Notes: generated by a model from the letters alone, not told the origin. A DNA stretch of 64,000 nucleotides from Sphingosinicella sp963974575 (GCF_963974575.1 NZ_CAXBBQ010000004.1:186001-250000), one strand, 5' to 3'; counted from the stretch's first letter, positions 43,554 to 52,277 are shown. Numbers and translations: made by a program.

Positions 43554-44387
43554 TCAGGCCTTGCGGCGGCGGCGCGCCAGGCCAAGACCGGCAAGACCAA
43601 GGCCGAAGAGCGCAAGCGCGGCAGGCTCCGGCACATGGGTGATGTTGAACCCGAAGTTCACGACGTTTTCCAGTTCCTCGCGGGTCAGGAAGCCGACGCA
43701 GCCCGAAGCCTGACCGACAGCCGCGCAGGCATCGTCGGAAAGCGTGCCGATCGCACCGCCAAGGTCGAAGAACGAGAACTTGTAGGTCTCGCCGTCGAGT
43801 TCGAAATACTGCGTCAGGCTGCCCGCCGAGATCACGAAGATGTCACGGCAACCGGGGCCCTGCGAGTTCTGGATTACGCCATCGGCGCAATAGTTGGGGC
43901 CGGGCATTTCCGGATTGTTGTCCGTTTCGAGGAAGTCGATGACGAACGACAGCATGAACGGATCGACGGCACCGATGACCGGATCGACCGAGGTGAGCGC
44001 GACATCGATCTTCATCGAAGACGTGTCGAGGCGCTGCCAGTTTTCACCCGAACGGTTGTTGATGACGTTGTTCGAGTGCGTCAGGCTGTTCGCTGCGGCA
44101 TCCGCGCCGTTCGTGAAGACAGTGCCGAGCGCCGGTGTCGCGCCGATCGTCAGAGCGCTGCGGCCACCGCCGGGCGAAATCGTGCCGGTCGGACGTCCCC
44201 ACGAAATCTGGAGCGGACCCCAGATGAAGCCGCCGGGCGTTCCGAGATCCGGCGAAGCCGACGTGAACGACGCGGAGACATCATAGCTCCATTCGTTCAC
44301 CACGACGGCCTGGGCGGACGTTGAGAAAGCCGTTGCAGCGACAAGCGCGGCGGCCGGCAGAACCTTGGTGAGAAACGCTGACTTCAC
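43554..44387 (-). CDS. PEP-CTERM sorting domain protein
   Basis: This 277-residue secreted protein has a signal peptide (from KSAFLTKVLPAAALVAATAF, cut after AQA) and ends with VPEPAALALFGLGLAGLGLA plus RRRRKA, the PEP-CTERM tail recognised by exosortase. The body is beta-rich with Asn, Asp, Gly and Ser. No function is known for the body. The start is GTG at 44387, with GGAG about 11 bases upstream. A consensus sigma-54 promoter lies in front. No exosortase is encoded in this window. Confidence 0.88.
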   Translation of the reverse strand: MKSAFLTKVLPAAALVAATAFSTSAQAVVVNEWSYDVSASFTSASPDLGTPGGFIWGPLQISWGRPTGTISPGGGRSALTIGATPALGTVFTNGADAAANSLTHSNNVINNRSGENWQRLDTSSMKIDVALTSVDPVIGAVDPFMLSFVIDFLETDNNPEMPGPNYCADGVIQNSQGPGCRDIFVISAGSLTQYFELDGETYKFSFFDLGGAIGTLSDDACAAVGQASGCVGFLTREELENVVNFGFNITHVPEPAALALFGLGLAGLGLARRRRKA

Positions 44388-44754
44388 TCTACCTACTCCT
44401 GTAAGAACCAATTGCCGGCATCTCTGCAAGCCGTGTGCCACAACACAAAAATTCCGACAACTCATTGAAAATAATAACAATTCCAATGCGAAAATTGCCA
44501 AGTCCGGTATGGGTGGTGCGCGTATGTAAGAATTGCCAACGTTCCGGCCGCCCTTTCCGGGGGAATTGGCGGGCCGGCTTGCGGAAAAGACCCCGTCGCG
44601 GTTTAAAATTAACCATTAAGTCATTCGAATTTCTGCGGATTTTCTTCCACACGTTTCGCACGGAAACGATAGTGTAAAAAATCACGACAGTTCCCCTCCC
44701 GCCCTCGACGCCTCCGGTGGCGGGCGGCATAGTCCCCCCTCACAGCAGGAGAAG
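44388..44754. other. AT-rich intergenic region between the PEP-CTERM gene and phosphofructokinase
   Basis: This 367-base gap is clearly richer in A and T than its surroundings. It holds the sigma-54 promoter of the PEP-CTERM gene (44425-44440) and AATTGCC repeated at 44410, 44493 and 44531. The copies at 44493 and 44531, both AATTGCCAA, lie 55-100 bases upstream of the promoter, the usual place for activator sites. Nothing else is assigned; short open frames here look like noise. Confidence 0.5.
44425..44440 (-). promoter_or_regulatory. Sigma-54 promoter of the PEP-CTERM gene
   Basis: On the minus strand TGGCAC, five bases and TTGCA match the -24/-12 consensus of RpoN promoters exactly. The predicted start near 44413 leaves a leader of about 26 bases before the GTG at 44387. 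PEP-CTERM genes elsewhere are known to be controlled by the PrsK/PrsR two-component system and sigma-54. Confidence 0.75.
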
Positions 44755-44757
44755 ATG

Positions 44758-45852
44758 ATGCGCCTCGGCATTCTGACAGGCGGCGGGGACGTGCCCGGCC
44801 TCAACCCCTGTATCCGTGCCGTTGCCCTGTCGGCAGACGACCGCGGCTGGGAAGTCGTGGGCTTCCGGCGGGGGTGGCAGGGGCTGCTCGACATCGATCC
44901 CGACGATCCTGCCTCGATCGCGGCGAACACCGTCGCGCTCGACCGAGAGCGGGTGCGCGGGCTTGATCGGCTCGGCGGCACCACCCTCCATACCTCGCGC
45001 TGCGATCCGCGCACCGCGAAGGGCGGAGACCGCACGCCGCATGTGATGCGCGTGCTCGAACGCCTCGGGATCGACGTGATGATCACGCTCGGCGGCGACG
45101 GCACCCTGCGCTTTTCCGCCCATCTCGACAGCCTCGGCGTTCCGGTCATCTCCATCCCCAAGACGATGGACAACGACGTGAACGGCACCGACTATTGCAT
45201 CGGCTTCTCGACCGCGGTGACACGCTCGGTCGCTGCGATCAATGCGCTACGCACGACCACCGAAAGCCATGAACGGATCGCCGTGGTCGAACTGTTCGGC
45301 CGCCGGTCAGGCGAAACGGCGCTCCTTTCGGGCTTCCTCGCACAGGTCGATCGCACGGTGATCGCCGAAGTGCCTGCCGACCTTGATGCGCTGCTGCCGC
45401 TGCTCGCGCGCGACAAGGCGACCAATCCCGCGAACTACGCGGTTCTCGTGGTCTCCGAAGGCGCAAGCCTCGTCGGCGGGGCGGCAGCGGACATGTCCAG
45501 CTCGGCGACAGCGCGCGACGATGTCGGCGTCGGCCACCGCATCGCGCGCGCCATCGAAATGGCGGGCGGCGGCGGCACAGTGCTTCAGGAACTCGCTTAT
45601 CTCATGCGCGCGGGCGAGCCCGACGCGCTCGATCGCATGGTCGGCCTCGCCTTCGGCGCGCTTGCCGTCCAGCTGATCGAACGGCGCGAAACCGGCCGGA
45701 TGGTGACGCTGACCAGCGGCAACTATTGCCATGTCCCGGCGAACAGCGTGCTCCAAGGCGCGAAACACGTCGATGTGGACCGGCTCTACGACCGCGAACA
45801 GTACCGCGCGCGGCTGAAGAGCGTCGAAGGGATGCCGATGTTCCTCTATTGA
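44758..45852 (+). CDS. pfkA: 6-phosphofructokinase, ATP-type active site
   Basis: The 364-residue enzyme phosphorylates fructose 6-phosphate. It starts MRLGILTGGGDVPGLNPCIR and has the phosphate-donor motif LGGDGTLRFSAHL: Gly after GGD points to ATP, whereas pyrophosphate enzymes have Asp there. The catalytic loop is SIPKTMDNDVNGTDYCIGFS, and VVELFGRRSGETALLSGFLA binds substrate. It is longer than E. coli PfkA (320), like the clade shared with PPi enzymes. AGGAGAAG precedes two ATG codons; the second (44758) has better spacing. Confidence 0.88.
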   Translation: MRLGILTGGGDVPGLNPCIRAVALSADDRGWEVVGFRRGWQGLLDIDPDDPASIAANTVALDRERVRGLDRLGGTTLHTSRCDPRTAKGGDRTPHVMRVLERLGIDVMITLGGDGTLRFSAHLDSLGVPVISIPKTMDNDVNGTDYCIGFSTAVTRSVAAINALRTTTESHERIAVVELFGRRSGETALLSGFLAQVDRTVIAEVPADLDALLPLLARDKATNPANYAVLVVSEGASLVGGAAADMSSSATARDDVGVGHRIARAIEMAGGGGTVLQELAYLMRAGEPDALDRMVGLAFGALAVQLIERRETGRMVTLTSGNYCHVPANSVLQGAKHVDVDRLYDREQYRARLKSVEGMPMFLY

Positions 45853-45874
45853 GGGTCGACAGACACGCGCACCC

Positions 45875-45898
45875 ACTGTATTGTTTCAACAACACAGT
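45875..45898. repeat. 24-base inverted repeat upstream of the DUF2807 gene
   Basis: ACTGT-A-TTGTT, two bases (TC), then AACAA-C-ACAGT form a dyad with a single mismatched pair. It ends 16 bases before the DUF2807 ATG and just upstream of its ribosome binding site. Length and symmetry fit a repressor operator; no T-run follows, so a terminator for the phosphofructokinase gene is less likely. Confidence 0.5.
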
Positions 45899-45914
45899 TT
45901 GGAGATCGTCCCCC

Positions 45915-46607
45915 ATGAAACACGCTCTTCTTGTCGCTCTTCCCCTCCTCGCGCTCACCACGCCCACCTTTGCCGCCGAGCAGAAATACACGGTGACCGG
46001 GTTTGAGGCCCTGTCCGTTTCCGTGCCGCACAAGGTGATTGTCGCCACCGGCAAAGCACCGAGCGTCCGCGCCGTCGGCGACCAGAAATCGATCGATCGC
46101 CTGGAAGTCGAGGTCGCGAGCGGCACGCTGCGCATCCGCGAGAAGAGATCGGATACGTGGTTTTCCTGGAAGGACGGCGAGGTACTTACGATCTACGTCA
46201 CCACGCATACGCTCGGAAATGCGCGCCTTGCCGGATCGGGTGACGTGGCGATCGACCGGATGAAGGGTCAGGACGTCAAGCTCTCGCTCGCGGGTTCGGG
46301 CGATCTCAACGTCGGCGTGGTCACCGCGGACCGTCTCGACGCATCGCTCGCCGGATCGGGCGACATGGCGATGACCGGCACATGCGGCGCAGCCGAAATC
46401 TCGATTGCCGGTTCCGGCAACATCGATGCCCCCGGCCTCAAGTGCCAGTCGCTCACCGGCAAGATCGCGGGCTCGGGCGATATCACCACCGAGGTCGTCA
46501 AACATGCGAAGCTCAGCATCGCGGGCTCGGGCGACATCAAGATTCTCGGCAAACCGCAGTGCGAGGTGAAGACGCTGGGCAGCGGCAAGGTCAGCTGCGG
46601 CGCGTGA
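45915..46607 (+). CDS. Exported DUF2807 (GIN/head) beta-repeat protein
   Basis: The 230-residue protein has a signal peptide (MKHALLVALPLLALTTPTFA) and a DUF2807 body with seven repeats of about 20 residues around the core (L/I)AGSG(D/N), for example LAGSGDVAID, LAGSGDLNVG and IAGSGDIKIL. Such repeats build a right-handed beta-helix. The family is called putative auto-transporter adhesin head, but a standalone secreted form has no proven role. GGAGA precedes the ATG at 45915. It converges on the response regulator gene, 7 bases away. Confidence 0.82.
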   Translation: MKHALLVALPLLALTTPTFAAEQKYTVTGFEALSVSVPHKVIVATGKAPSVRAVGDQKSIDRLEVEVASGTLRIREKRSDTWFSWKDGEVLTIYVTTHTLGNARLAGSGDVAIDRMKGQDVKLSLAGSGDLNVGVVTADRLDASLAGSGDMAMTGTCGAAEISIAGSGNIDAPGLKCQSLTGKIAGSGDITTEVVKHAKLSIAGSGDIKILGKPQCEVKTLGSGKVSCGA

Positions 46608-46614
46608 CGCTTGG

Positions 46615-47376
46615 CTAACGCAGTCTCAGCGACTGCGCGGCGTGCCGAAAGGTGGCGTCTTGAGCGATGGCCTCGAACCGATCGATGTAGGGACGAAGAC
46701 GCCCCTGCCATGGGTCGCCGAGCCTGTCGACCACCCCCGCCATCGCTTCAAGCCGGCGTAGCTGCGCGAGCCCGTTCGAACGGGCGAGGAGCGCAAGCAC
46801 GCCGTCGATAACGCCCAGAAGCCGCAGCGCCTCGGCCGCCGAACGCCCGTATTCGCCGCCCACCGCGTCCAGAAGATCCTCCACCGTCACAGCGGCGCGT
46901 CCCGTGATGCGATCGAGCGAACCGTGCAGGTGGGAAATCGGGGTTTCCGGCGTACCGCTCCGCGCAAGGCTCTCACGCGCCGCAACGCGGACGTGCGCGG
47001 GAAGCCCGTGAAACGGCCCCTTCATCCAGTGATCCAGCCGCGCGCGAAACCGATCGAAGCCCACGCCCTTCACGAGGAAATCGTCGATGCCCGACGCGAC
47101 CCCCGCCTTGATCAGCTCGGCGGTATCGTCCGCGCTCATCAGGATGATGGGAAAGTGCTTGAGGCCGCGCTCCATGATCCGTTCGGCGAGCGCATAGCCC
47201 GAAAGGCCGGGCATGTTGAGATCGGTGACGAGCAGTGCCGGTTCGCGCTGGGTGATGTGCTTGAACGCCGATTCCGCATCGCCGAACAGCGTCGCCTGAT
47301 AGCCCGCCGCTTCCACCGCGCGGCCATAGAGTTTGGCGACAAGCCGCTCGTCATCGACGAGGATGACCTCGGTCAC
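46615..47376 (-). CDS. Response regulator with an unrecognised C-terminal helical domain
   Basis: The 253-residue protein has a receiver domain at 1-118 with Asp8/Asp9, phospho-acceptor Asp52 (LLVTDLNMPGLSG), Ser81 and Lys103 (FLVKGVGF). Residues about 125-253 are predicted helical and match no output domain I recognise: no DNA-binding wing, GGDEF or HD motif. It could be a protein-interaction output. The start is GTG at 47376, 4 bases after the mgtE stop, so it is the second gene of an mgtE operon. No kinase is adjacent. Confidence 0.78.
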   Translation of the reverse strand: MTEVILVDDERLVAKLYGRAVEAAGYQATLFGDAESAFKHITQREPALLVTDLNMPGLSGYALAERIMERGLKHFPIILMSADDTAELIKAGVASGIDDFLVKGVGFDRFRARLDHWMKGPFHGLPAHVRVAARESLARSGTPETPISHLHGSLDRITGRAAVTVEDLLDAVGGEYGRSAAEALRLLGVIDGVLALLARSNGLAQLRRLEAMAGVVDRLGDPWQGRLRPYIDRFEAIAQDATFRHAAQSLRLR

Positions 47377-47380
47377 CCGC

Positions 47381-48787
47381 CTAACCCGCGAGGCCAGTCG
47401 CAGCGGCGAGGCCGAGGAAGAACAGGAAGCCCATCACGTCCGTCGTCATCGTAACGAACACGGGCGAGGACACCGCCGGATCGACCTCCATGCGGTCGAG
47501 CGTCAGCGGCACCATCACGCCGGCGAGGCCTGCGACGATGATGTTGCCGATCATCGCCGTGGCGATGACGAGACCGAGGTGCACGTTCGCGAAGTAGAGC
47601 CCGGCCGCCACGCCAACCAGAGTCGCGATCGCCGCGCCATTGATCACCGCGACGCGAATCTCCTTCGTGATTGTACGCCGCGTATTTGTCTCGGTGAGCT
47701 GATCGGTGGCAAGCGCGCGCACCGTCACCGCCATCGTCTGCGTCGCGGCATTGCCGCCGAGCGCCGAAACGATCGGCATCAGGATGGCGAGCGCCACCAT
47801 CTTCTCGATCGTGCCCGCGAAGAAACCGATGACGATGGAAGCGATGATCGCCGTGCCGAGATTGAGGACAAGCCAGCGCAGGCGCGTCGAGACGATCTCG
47901 CGCACGTTGTCGTTGATGTCGCCGTCGCCCGCGCCCGACAGGCGCAGGATATCCTCGTCGGCCTCTTCCTGAATGATGTGCACGACGTCATCGACGGTCA
48001 CCACACCGACAAGCCGCCCGGAGGTGTCGACGACCGCCGCCGAGATCAGCGCGTATTTCTGGAAGCGCAGCGCCACCTCTTCCTGGTCCATGTCGACCGG
48101 GATCAGCGTCTGCTCGCGGTTCATCACGTCGGTGACGAGCACGTTGCGCGGCGAGCGCAGCACCAGGGAGAGCCGCATCGTGCCGACGGGCTTGTGCGAG
48201 GGATCGACGACGAAGATTTCCCAGAAGTCGCTGGTCACGTCGTCGCCCGCCTGCCGCAGGAAATCGATGACCTGACCCACGGTCCAGTATTCGGGCACCG
48301 CGATCAGATCGCGCTGCATCAGGCGACCGGCGGATTCTTCCGGGTAGCTCAGCGCCTCCTCGATGGCGGCGCGCTCGTCGGCGGGGAGCGAGCGGAGGAC
48401 TTCGGCCTGGTCCTCCTCGTCCATGTCCTCCAGGATGGCGACCGCGTCGTCGGTCTCCATCTGCGTGACGACGTCCGCGACCTGCCCGGCATCGAGCACG
48501 TCGATCAGCTGTTCGCGCACGACCTCGTTCATTTCCGAGATGACGTCCGCATCGAGCACGTCGCCGAGCGCGGCGGCGAGCAGCTGACGCCGGTGCGGTT
48601 CCACCTGTTCGATAAGGTCGGCGATGTCGGCGGGGTGCAGCGGCTCGGCGAGTTCCTGCACGCGCGCGGTATCGCCGGCGGCGAGCGCGTCCGTCACTTC
48701 GTCGACGAAAGCGCCCGTCAGCCGGTTGTCTTCCAGCGCCTCGCGCGGCGCGGGAGCCTGATCCTTATCCTGAACATCATCGGACAT
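47381..48787 (-). CDS. mgtE: Magnesium transporter MgtE
   Basis: The 468-residue channel has the N-terminal MgtE helical domain (LAEPLHPADIADLIEQVEPH), two CBS domains (about 155-280, including VLVTDVMNREQTLIPVDMDQ and RLVGVVTVDDVVHIIQEEAD), and five membrane helices at the C-terminus with ALGGNAATQTMAVTVRALAT, the pore-lining signature. The cytoplasmic domains sense Mg2+ and gate the pore. It is followed closely by a response regulator gene. I see no Mg-riboswitch in its 79-base leader. Confidence 0.94.
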   Translation of the reverse strand: MSDDVQDKDQAPAPREALEDNRLTGAFVDEVTDALAAGDTARVQELAEPLHPADIADLIEQVEPHRRQLLAAALGDVLDADVISEMNEVVREQLIDVLDAGQVADVVTQMETDDAVAILEDMDEEDQAEVLRSLPADERAAIEEALSYPEESAGRLMQRDLIAVPEYWTVGQVIDFLRQAGDDVTSDFWEIFVVDPSHKPVGTMRLSLVLRSPRNVLVTDVMNREQTLIPVDMDQEEVALRFQKYALISAAVVDTSGRLVGVVTVDDVVHIIQEEADEDILRLSGAGDGDINDNVREIVSTRLRWLVLNLGTAIIASIVIGFFAGTIEKMVALAILMPIVSALGGNAATQTMAVTVRALATDQLTETNTRRTITKEIRVAVINGAAIATLVGVAAGLYFANVHLGLVIATAMIGNIIVAGLAGVMVPLTLDRMEVDPAVSSPVFVTMTTDVMGFLFFLGLAAATGLAG

Positions 48788-48866
48788 GGCGCCGCTTATA
48801 GCGCGCGGACGTTACATTTCCATCGGAACGCGCCACCGGACCTGCCGCGCGGAAACTTTTTATCCG

Positions 48867-49598
48867 TCAGCGCTTGTTGGTCTTGTGCGCGTACATCGCA
48901 CCGTCTGCGAACCGCAGCACGCCTTCCACGGTCTCGCCCGGCGAGAGCACATGAAGGCCCGCCGAAATCGTGATGGTGAAGCTCTCGCCGCGCACGTTCA
49001 CGGGCGTCGCCGCGACCGCCGCCACGATCTGTTCCATTTTTGCCTGCGCCTGCTGCGCATCGACGTGGCGGAGAATCACCGCGAACTCGTCGCCGCCTAG
49101 GCGTGCCACCGTATCGGATTCGCGCAGTTTCGCCTGCAGTGTCTCGCCGATATGGACGAGCGCGGCATCCCCCGCGAGGTGGCCGTACCGGTCGTTGACC
49201 ATTTTCAGCTTGTCGACATCGATGAAGATCAGCGCCGCACGAACGCCGTGCCGCCCCACCTCCGCGAGCGTGCGGGCCAGGTCGCGGATCAGCCCGCGCC
49301 GGTTGGCGACCGGCGTCAGTTCGTCGGCCTCGACCAGCCGTTCAAGCTCCTCGATGCGTCGCCGCGCGATGGCGAGCGTCCGGCGAAGTTCCTCGGTTTC
49401 CGCGAGCAGCGCGACGAACGCATCGCGAAGATGCTCCGGCAAGGCCGCCGCCGCCACTTCCGCGATCGCGGTGGCGGGTTCAGCCTCGGGAATTCCGGCC
49501 AGCGTGTCACCCACGGCAGGCACCGATGCGAGCGCGGCACGTGTCTGCACGCGCCCGTAGGCACGCGCGGCGCGTCCGCCCTCATCGATACGCGTCAT
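48867..49598 (-). CDS. Soluble GGDEF protein (diguanylate cyclase)
   Basis: This 243-residue cytoplasmic protein has an N-terminal helical and coiled-coil region (about 40-85) and a GGDEF domain. The active site is ARLGGDEFAVILRHVD, with a full RxxD inhibitory site five residues before it (LRESD). Substrate-binding FIDVDKLKMVNDRYGHLAGD is present. The domain starts ELTPVANRRGLIRDLARTLA. No sensor domain is recognised. It is divergent from purE. Confidence 0.85.
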   Translation of the reverse strand: MTRIDEGGRAARAYGRVQTRAALASVPAVGDTLAGIPEAEPATAIAEVAAAALPEHLRDAFVALLAETEELRRTLAIARRRIEELERLVEADELTPVANRRGLIRDLARTLAEVGRHGVRAALIFIDVDKLKMVNDRYGHLAGDAALVHIGETLQAKLRESDTVARLGGDEFAVILRHVDAQQAQAKMEQIVAAVAATPVNVRGESFTITISAGLHVLSPGETVEGVLRFADGAMYAHKTNKR

Positions 49599-49730
49599 CC
49601 TTTTCTCCCGGCCAGTTGCGGGCCATGATAGGCATTCTGCGCATAAAATAATGTGCGTAAGGTGAACATAGACAGCGAGGCGAGCCGAAAGTAGGTTGCG
49701 CCGCTTTCGGGGAAGGGTGCGCGGGAAAGC

Positions 49731-50219
49731 ATGTCGGAAACACAGCCGCTGGTCGGCATCATCATGGGCAGCCAGTCTGACTGGGAAACCATGCGTCATG
49801 CCGCGGAAACGCTCGAAGCGCTTGAAATCCCACATGAAACGCGCATCGTTTCAGCACACCGGACGCCTGACCGGCTGTATGGCTACGCGCACGGCGCGGC
49901 CGCGCGGGGGCTGAAGGTCATCATCGCGGGCGCGGGCGGCGCCGCCCACTTGCCGGGTATGGCCGCGTCGATGACCGCGCTCCCCGTGCTTGGCGTTCCT
50001 GTCGAATCGAAGGCGCTGAAGGGCATGGACAGCCTGCTTTCCATCGTCCAGATGCCCGGCGGCATCCCCGTGGGCACGCTCGCCATCGGCAAGCCCGGCG
50101 CTATCAACGCCGCGCTGCTCGCCGCTGCGATTCTCGGCACGCACGATGCCGAGGTCCACCAGCGGCTGGTCCAGTGGCGCGCGAAGCAGACCGAGGCGGT
50201 CGCCGAAAAGCCCGAATGA
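49731..50219 (+). CDS. purE: N5-carboxyaminoimidazole ribonucleotide mutase
   Basis: The 162-residue class I PurE converts N5-CAIR to CAIR in purine synthesis. The conserved VGIIMGSQSDWETMRHAAET, RIVSAHRTPDRLYGYAHGAA and IIAGAGGAAHLPGMAASMTA stretches include the catalytic His of SAHR. The stop overlaps the purK start by 4 bases (ATGA). Confidence 0.96.
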   Translation: MSETQPLVGIIMGSQSDWETMRHAAETLEALEIPHETRIVSAHRTPDRLYGYAHGAAARGLKVIIAGAGGAAHLPGMAASMTALPVLGVPVESKALKGMDSLLSIVQMPGGIPVGTLAIGKPGAINAALLAAAILGTHDAEVHQRLVQWRAKQTEAVAEKPE

Positions 50220-51277
50220 TCGCGCCCGGTTCTACGATAGGCATCCTCGGCGGTGGTCAGCTTGGCCGTATGCTCGCGATGGCGGCAGCCAGCATGGGCT
50301 ATCGCGTCCACATCTTCGCGCCGGAGGCGGAGCTTCCCGCCGGCGACGTGTCCGCCGCCGTTACCCGCGCGGCCTACACCGATCACGCCGCGCTCGAAGC
50401 CTTCTCGGTCGCGGTGGATGTGGTGACGGTGGAGTTCGAGAATGTCGACGCCGCGAGCCTCGAATTCCTCGAATCGCGGGTGCCGACGCGCCCCGGCGCG
50501 CGCGCGCTGCGCATCGCGCAGGATCGCCTCGCCGAAAAGGACTTCTTCACCGGCCTCGGCGGCCGCGCCGCGCCCTACCGCGCCGTCTCCTCGCGCGCCG
50601 AGCTTGAAACGGCCGTGCGCGAGATCGGCACCCCCGGCATCCTGAAAACGCGCCGTTTCGGCTACGACGGCAAGGGACAGGTCCGCATCGATGCCGATAC
50701 GTCTATCGACGCTGCATGGGCCGACATTGGGGAAAACCCGTCGGTCTACGAGGGCTTCGTCCGCTTCGACGCCGAATTCTCGATCCTGCTCGCGCGCGCC
50801 GAGGATGGCAGCAGCGTCGTCTACCCGGCGCCGCGCAACACGCACGAAAGCGGTATTCTCGCGCTATCCGAAGTGCCCGCCCCGGCCGCGATCGCGGCAC
50901 ACGTCGAGGAAGCCGCCGCAATGGCGCGCAAGGTCGCGGACGCGCTTTCCTATGTGGGGCTCATCACGCTCGAATTCTTCGCCTGCGCCGACGGGCCGGT
51001 GTTCAACGAGATGGCCCCGCGCGTCCACAACAGCGGCCACTGGACGATCGAGGGCGCGCACACCAGCCAGTTCGAGAACCATATCCGCGCGATCTGCGGG
51101 CTTCCGCTCGGCGAAACCGGCCTCAGCGCGCGCGCCGTGCGGATGAAGAACCTGATCGGCGAGGACGCGAACGACTGGGCGGCGATCCTCGCGGACCCTC
51201 GCGCGCACCTGCACCTCTACGGCAAGAGCGAGGTGAAGCCCGGCCGCAAGATGGGCCACGTCACCTGGCTTGAGTAG
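50216..51277 (+). CDS. purK: 5-(carboxyamino)imidazole ribonucleotide synthase
   Basis: The 353-residue ATP-grasp enzyme supplies the substrate of PurE. It begins TIGILGGGQLGRMLAMAAAS and has GILKTRRFGYDGKGQVRIDA (ATP-grasp lysine), then EFFACADGPVFNEMAPRVHN and SGHWTIEGAHTSQFENHIRA. The start at 50216 overlaps purE. It converges with the ribbon-helix-helix gene. Confidence 0.96.
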   Translation: MIAPGSTIGILGGGQLGRMLAMAAASMGYRVHIFAPEAELPAGDVSAAVTRAAYTDHAALEAFSVAVDVVTVEFENVDAASLEFLESRVPTRPGARALRIAQDRLAEKDFFTGLGGRAAPYRAVSSRAELETAVREIGTPGILKTRRFGYDGKGQVRIDADTSIDAAWADIGENPSVYEGFVRFDAEFSILLARAEDGSSVVYPAPRNTHESGILALSEVPAPAAIAAHVEEAAAMARKVADALSYVGLITLEFFACADGPVFNEMAPRVHNSGHWTIEGAHTSQFENHIRAICGLPLGETGLSARAVRMKNLIGEDANDWAAILADPRAHLHLYGKSEVKPGRKMGHVTWLE

Positions 51278-51289
51278 GGACGCGCTGCC

Positions 51290-51490
51290 CTAGCGCCGCT
51301 CGAACAGAAAAACGCGGATCGCGCTTGAAAGGTTCGTGGTCCGCGCCTCGTCGATCTCGGCGACGAGCGCGTTGACGGAGCGCCCTTCGGCCTCCGCCGC
51401 CGCGACGAGCGCGTCCCAGAACACGGGTTCAAGGCTCACCGAAGTACGATGCCCGGCGATCGTCACCGAGCGCTTGATGAGCCCCGACAC
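51290..51490 (-). CDS. Ribbon-helix-helix protein
   Basis: The 66-residue protein reads TSVSLEPVFWDALVAAAEAE then GRSVNALVAEIDEARTTNLS, the RHH_4 layout: a beta strand, helix, a turn and a second helix. These small proteins are common in alphaproteobacteria and are thought to bind DNA, though few are studied. The start is GTG at 51490, 3 bases after the phaB stop, so it is co-transcribed with phaB and might regulate nearby polyhydroxybutyrate genes. That is inference. Confidence 0.75.
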   Translation of the reverse strand: MSGLIKRSVTIAGHRTSVSLEPVFWDALVAAAEAEGRSVNALVAEIDEARTTNLSSAIRVFLFERR

Positions 51491-51493
51491 GCC

Positions 51494-52216
51494 TCAATAC
51501 ATGTGCTGGCCGCCGTTGAGCGACAGCGTGGATCCGGTGATGAAACCCGCATCCTCGGCGCAGAGGAAGCCGACGCCGCGCGCGATCTCGCTCGCCTTGC
51601 CGAGCCGGCCGACCGGGATCTTGGCCACGATCTTTTCAAGCACCGCTTCGGGCACCGCCGCCACCATGTCCGTATCGATGTATCCCGGCGCGAGCGCGTT
51701 CACGGTGATGCCGAAGCGCGCGCCTTCCTGCGCCAGCGCCTTCGTGAAGCCGTGAATGCCGGATTTGGCGGCGGCGTAGTTCACCTGCCCGTATTGGCCG
51801 CCCTGCCCGTTGATCGATCCGATGTTGACGATACGCCCGTAGCCGCGCGATCTCATGCCGTCGAACACGGCCTTCGCCATGTTGAAGCAGCCGCCGAGGT
51901 TGACGTCGATCACCTCCTGCCAGCTCTTGCGATCCATTTTCGTGAGCGTGCCGTCGCGCGTGATACCGGCATTGTTGACGAGCACGTCGACCGGGCCGAG
52001 ATCGGCTTCGACCTTGCGGACGCCTTCCTGGCAGGCATCGAAATCGCCGACGTCCCATCTGTATGTCGGGATGCCCGTGCGCGCGGTGAACTCGCGCGCC
52101 TTCTCGTCGTTGCCCGCGTAATTCGCGGCGACTTTCATGCCCAATTTCTGAAGTTCGAGGCTGATCGCCTCGCCGATGCCACGCGATCCGCCGGTGACGA
52201 TAGCTACGCGACCCAT
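51494..52216 (-). CDS. phaB: Acetoacetyl-CoA reductase
   Basis: This 240-residue short-chain dehydrogenase makes (R)-3-hydroxybutyryl-CoA with NADPH for polyhydroxybutyrate. The cofactor loop is VAIVTGGSRGIGEAISLELQ, the catalytic residues are Ser in NIGSINGQGGQYGQVNYAAA and the Tyr/Lys of YAAAK. The GQYGQ and SINGQ signatures distinguish PhaB from FabG. The C-terminal GSTLSLNGGQHMY is PhaB-like. The start at 52216 is preceded by AGGAGAGTCATC. Confidence 0.92.
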   Translation of the reverse strand: MGRVAIVTGGSRGIGEAISLELQKLGMKVAANYAGNDEKAREFTARTGIPTYRWDVGDFDACQEGVRKVEADLGPVDVLVNNAGITRDGTLTKMDRKSWQEVIDVNLGGCFNMAKAVFDGMRSRGYGRIVNIGSINGQGGQYGQVNYAAAKSGIHGFTKALAQEGARFGITVNALAPGYIDTDMVAAVPEAVLEKIVAKIPVGRLGKASEIARGVGFLCAEDAGFITGSTLSLNGGQHMY

Positions 52217-52277
52217 GATGACTCTCCTCCCAAGTGCAATTGGCCGGTAATGCTCGCTTTTTTCAGTCCTGTTACAA

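Noticed and set aside
44597..44615. CtrA site (TTAA-N7-TTAA)
   Set aside because: Three TTAA words occur, but their spacing (6 and 7 bases between starts) does not fit the 11-base period of CtrA sites.
44435..44677. 80-residue open frame on the plus strand in the PEP-CTERM / phosphofructokinase gap
   Set aside because: It begins inside the sigma-54 promoter, has no ribosome binding site, and its composition (many Arg, Lys and Phe) looks random. The region is AT-rich regulatory DNA.
48788..48866. Magnesium riboswitch before mgtE
   Set aside because: The gap is only 79 bases and shows no large conserved fold or terminator; too short for known Mg-sensing leaders.
51280..51300. Terminator between purK and the ribbon-helix-helix gene
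   Set aside because: Only a 5-base stem (TAGGG / CCCTA) with no T-run; too weak to call.
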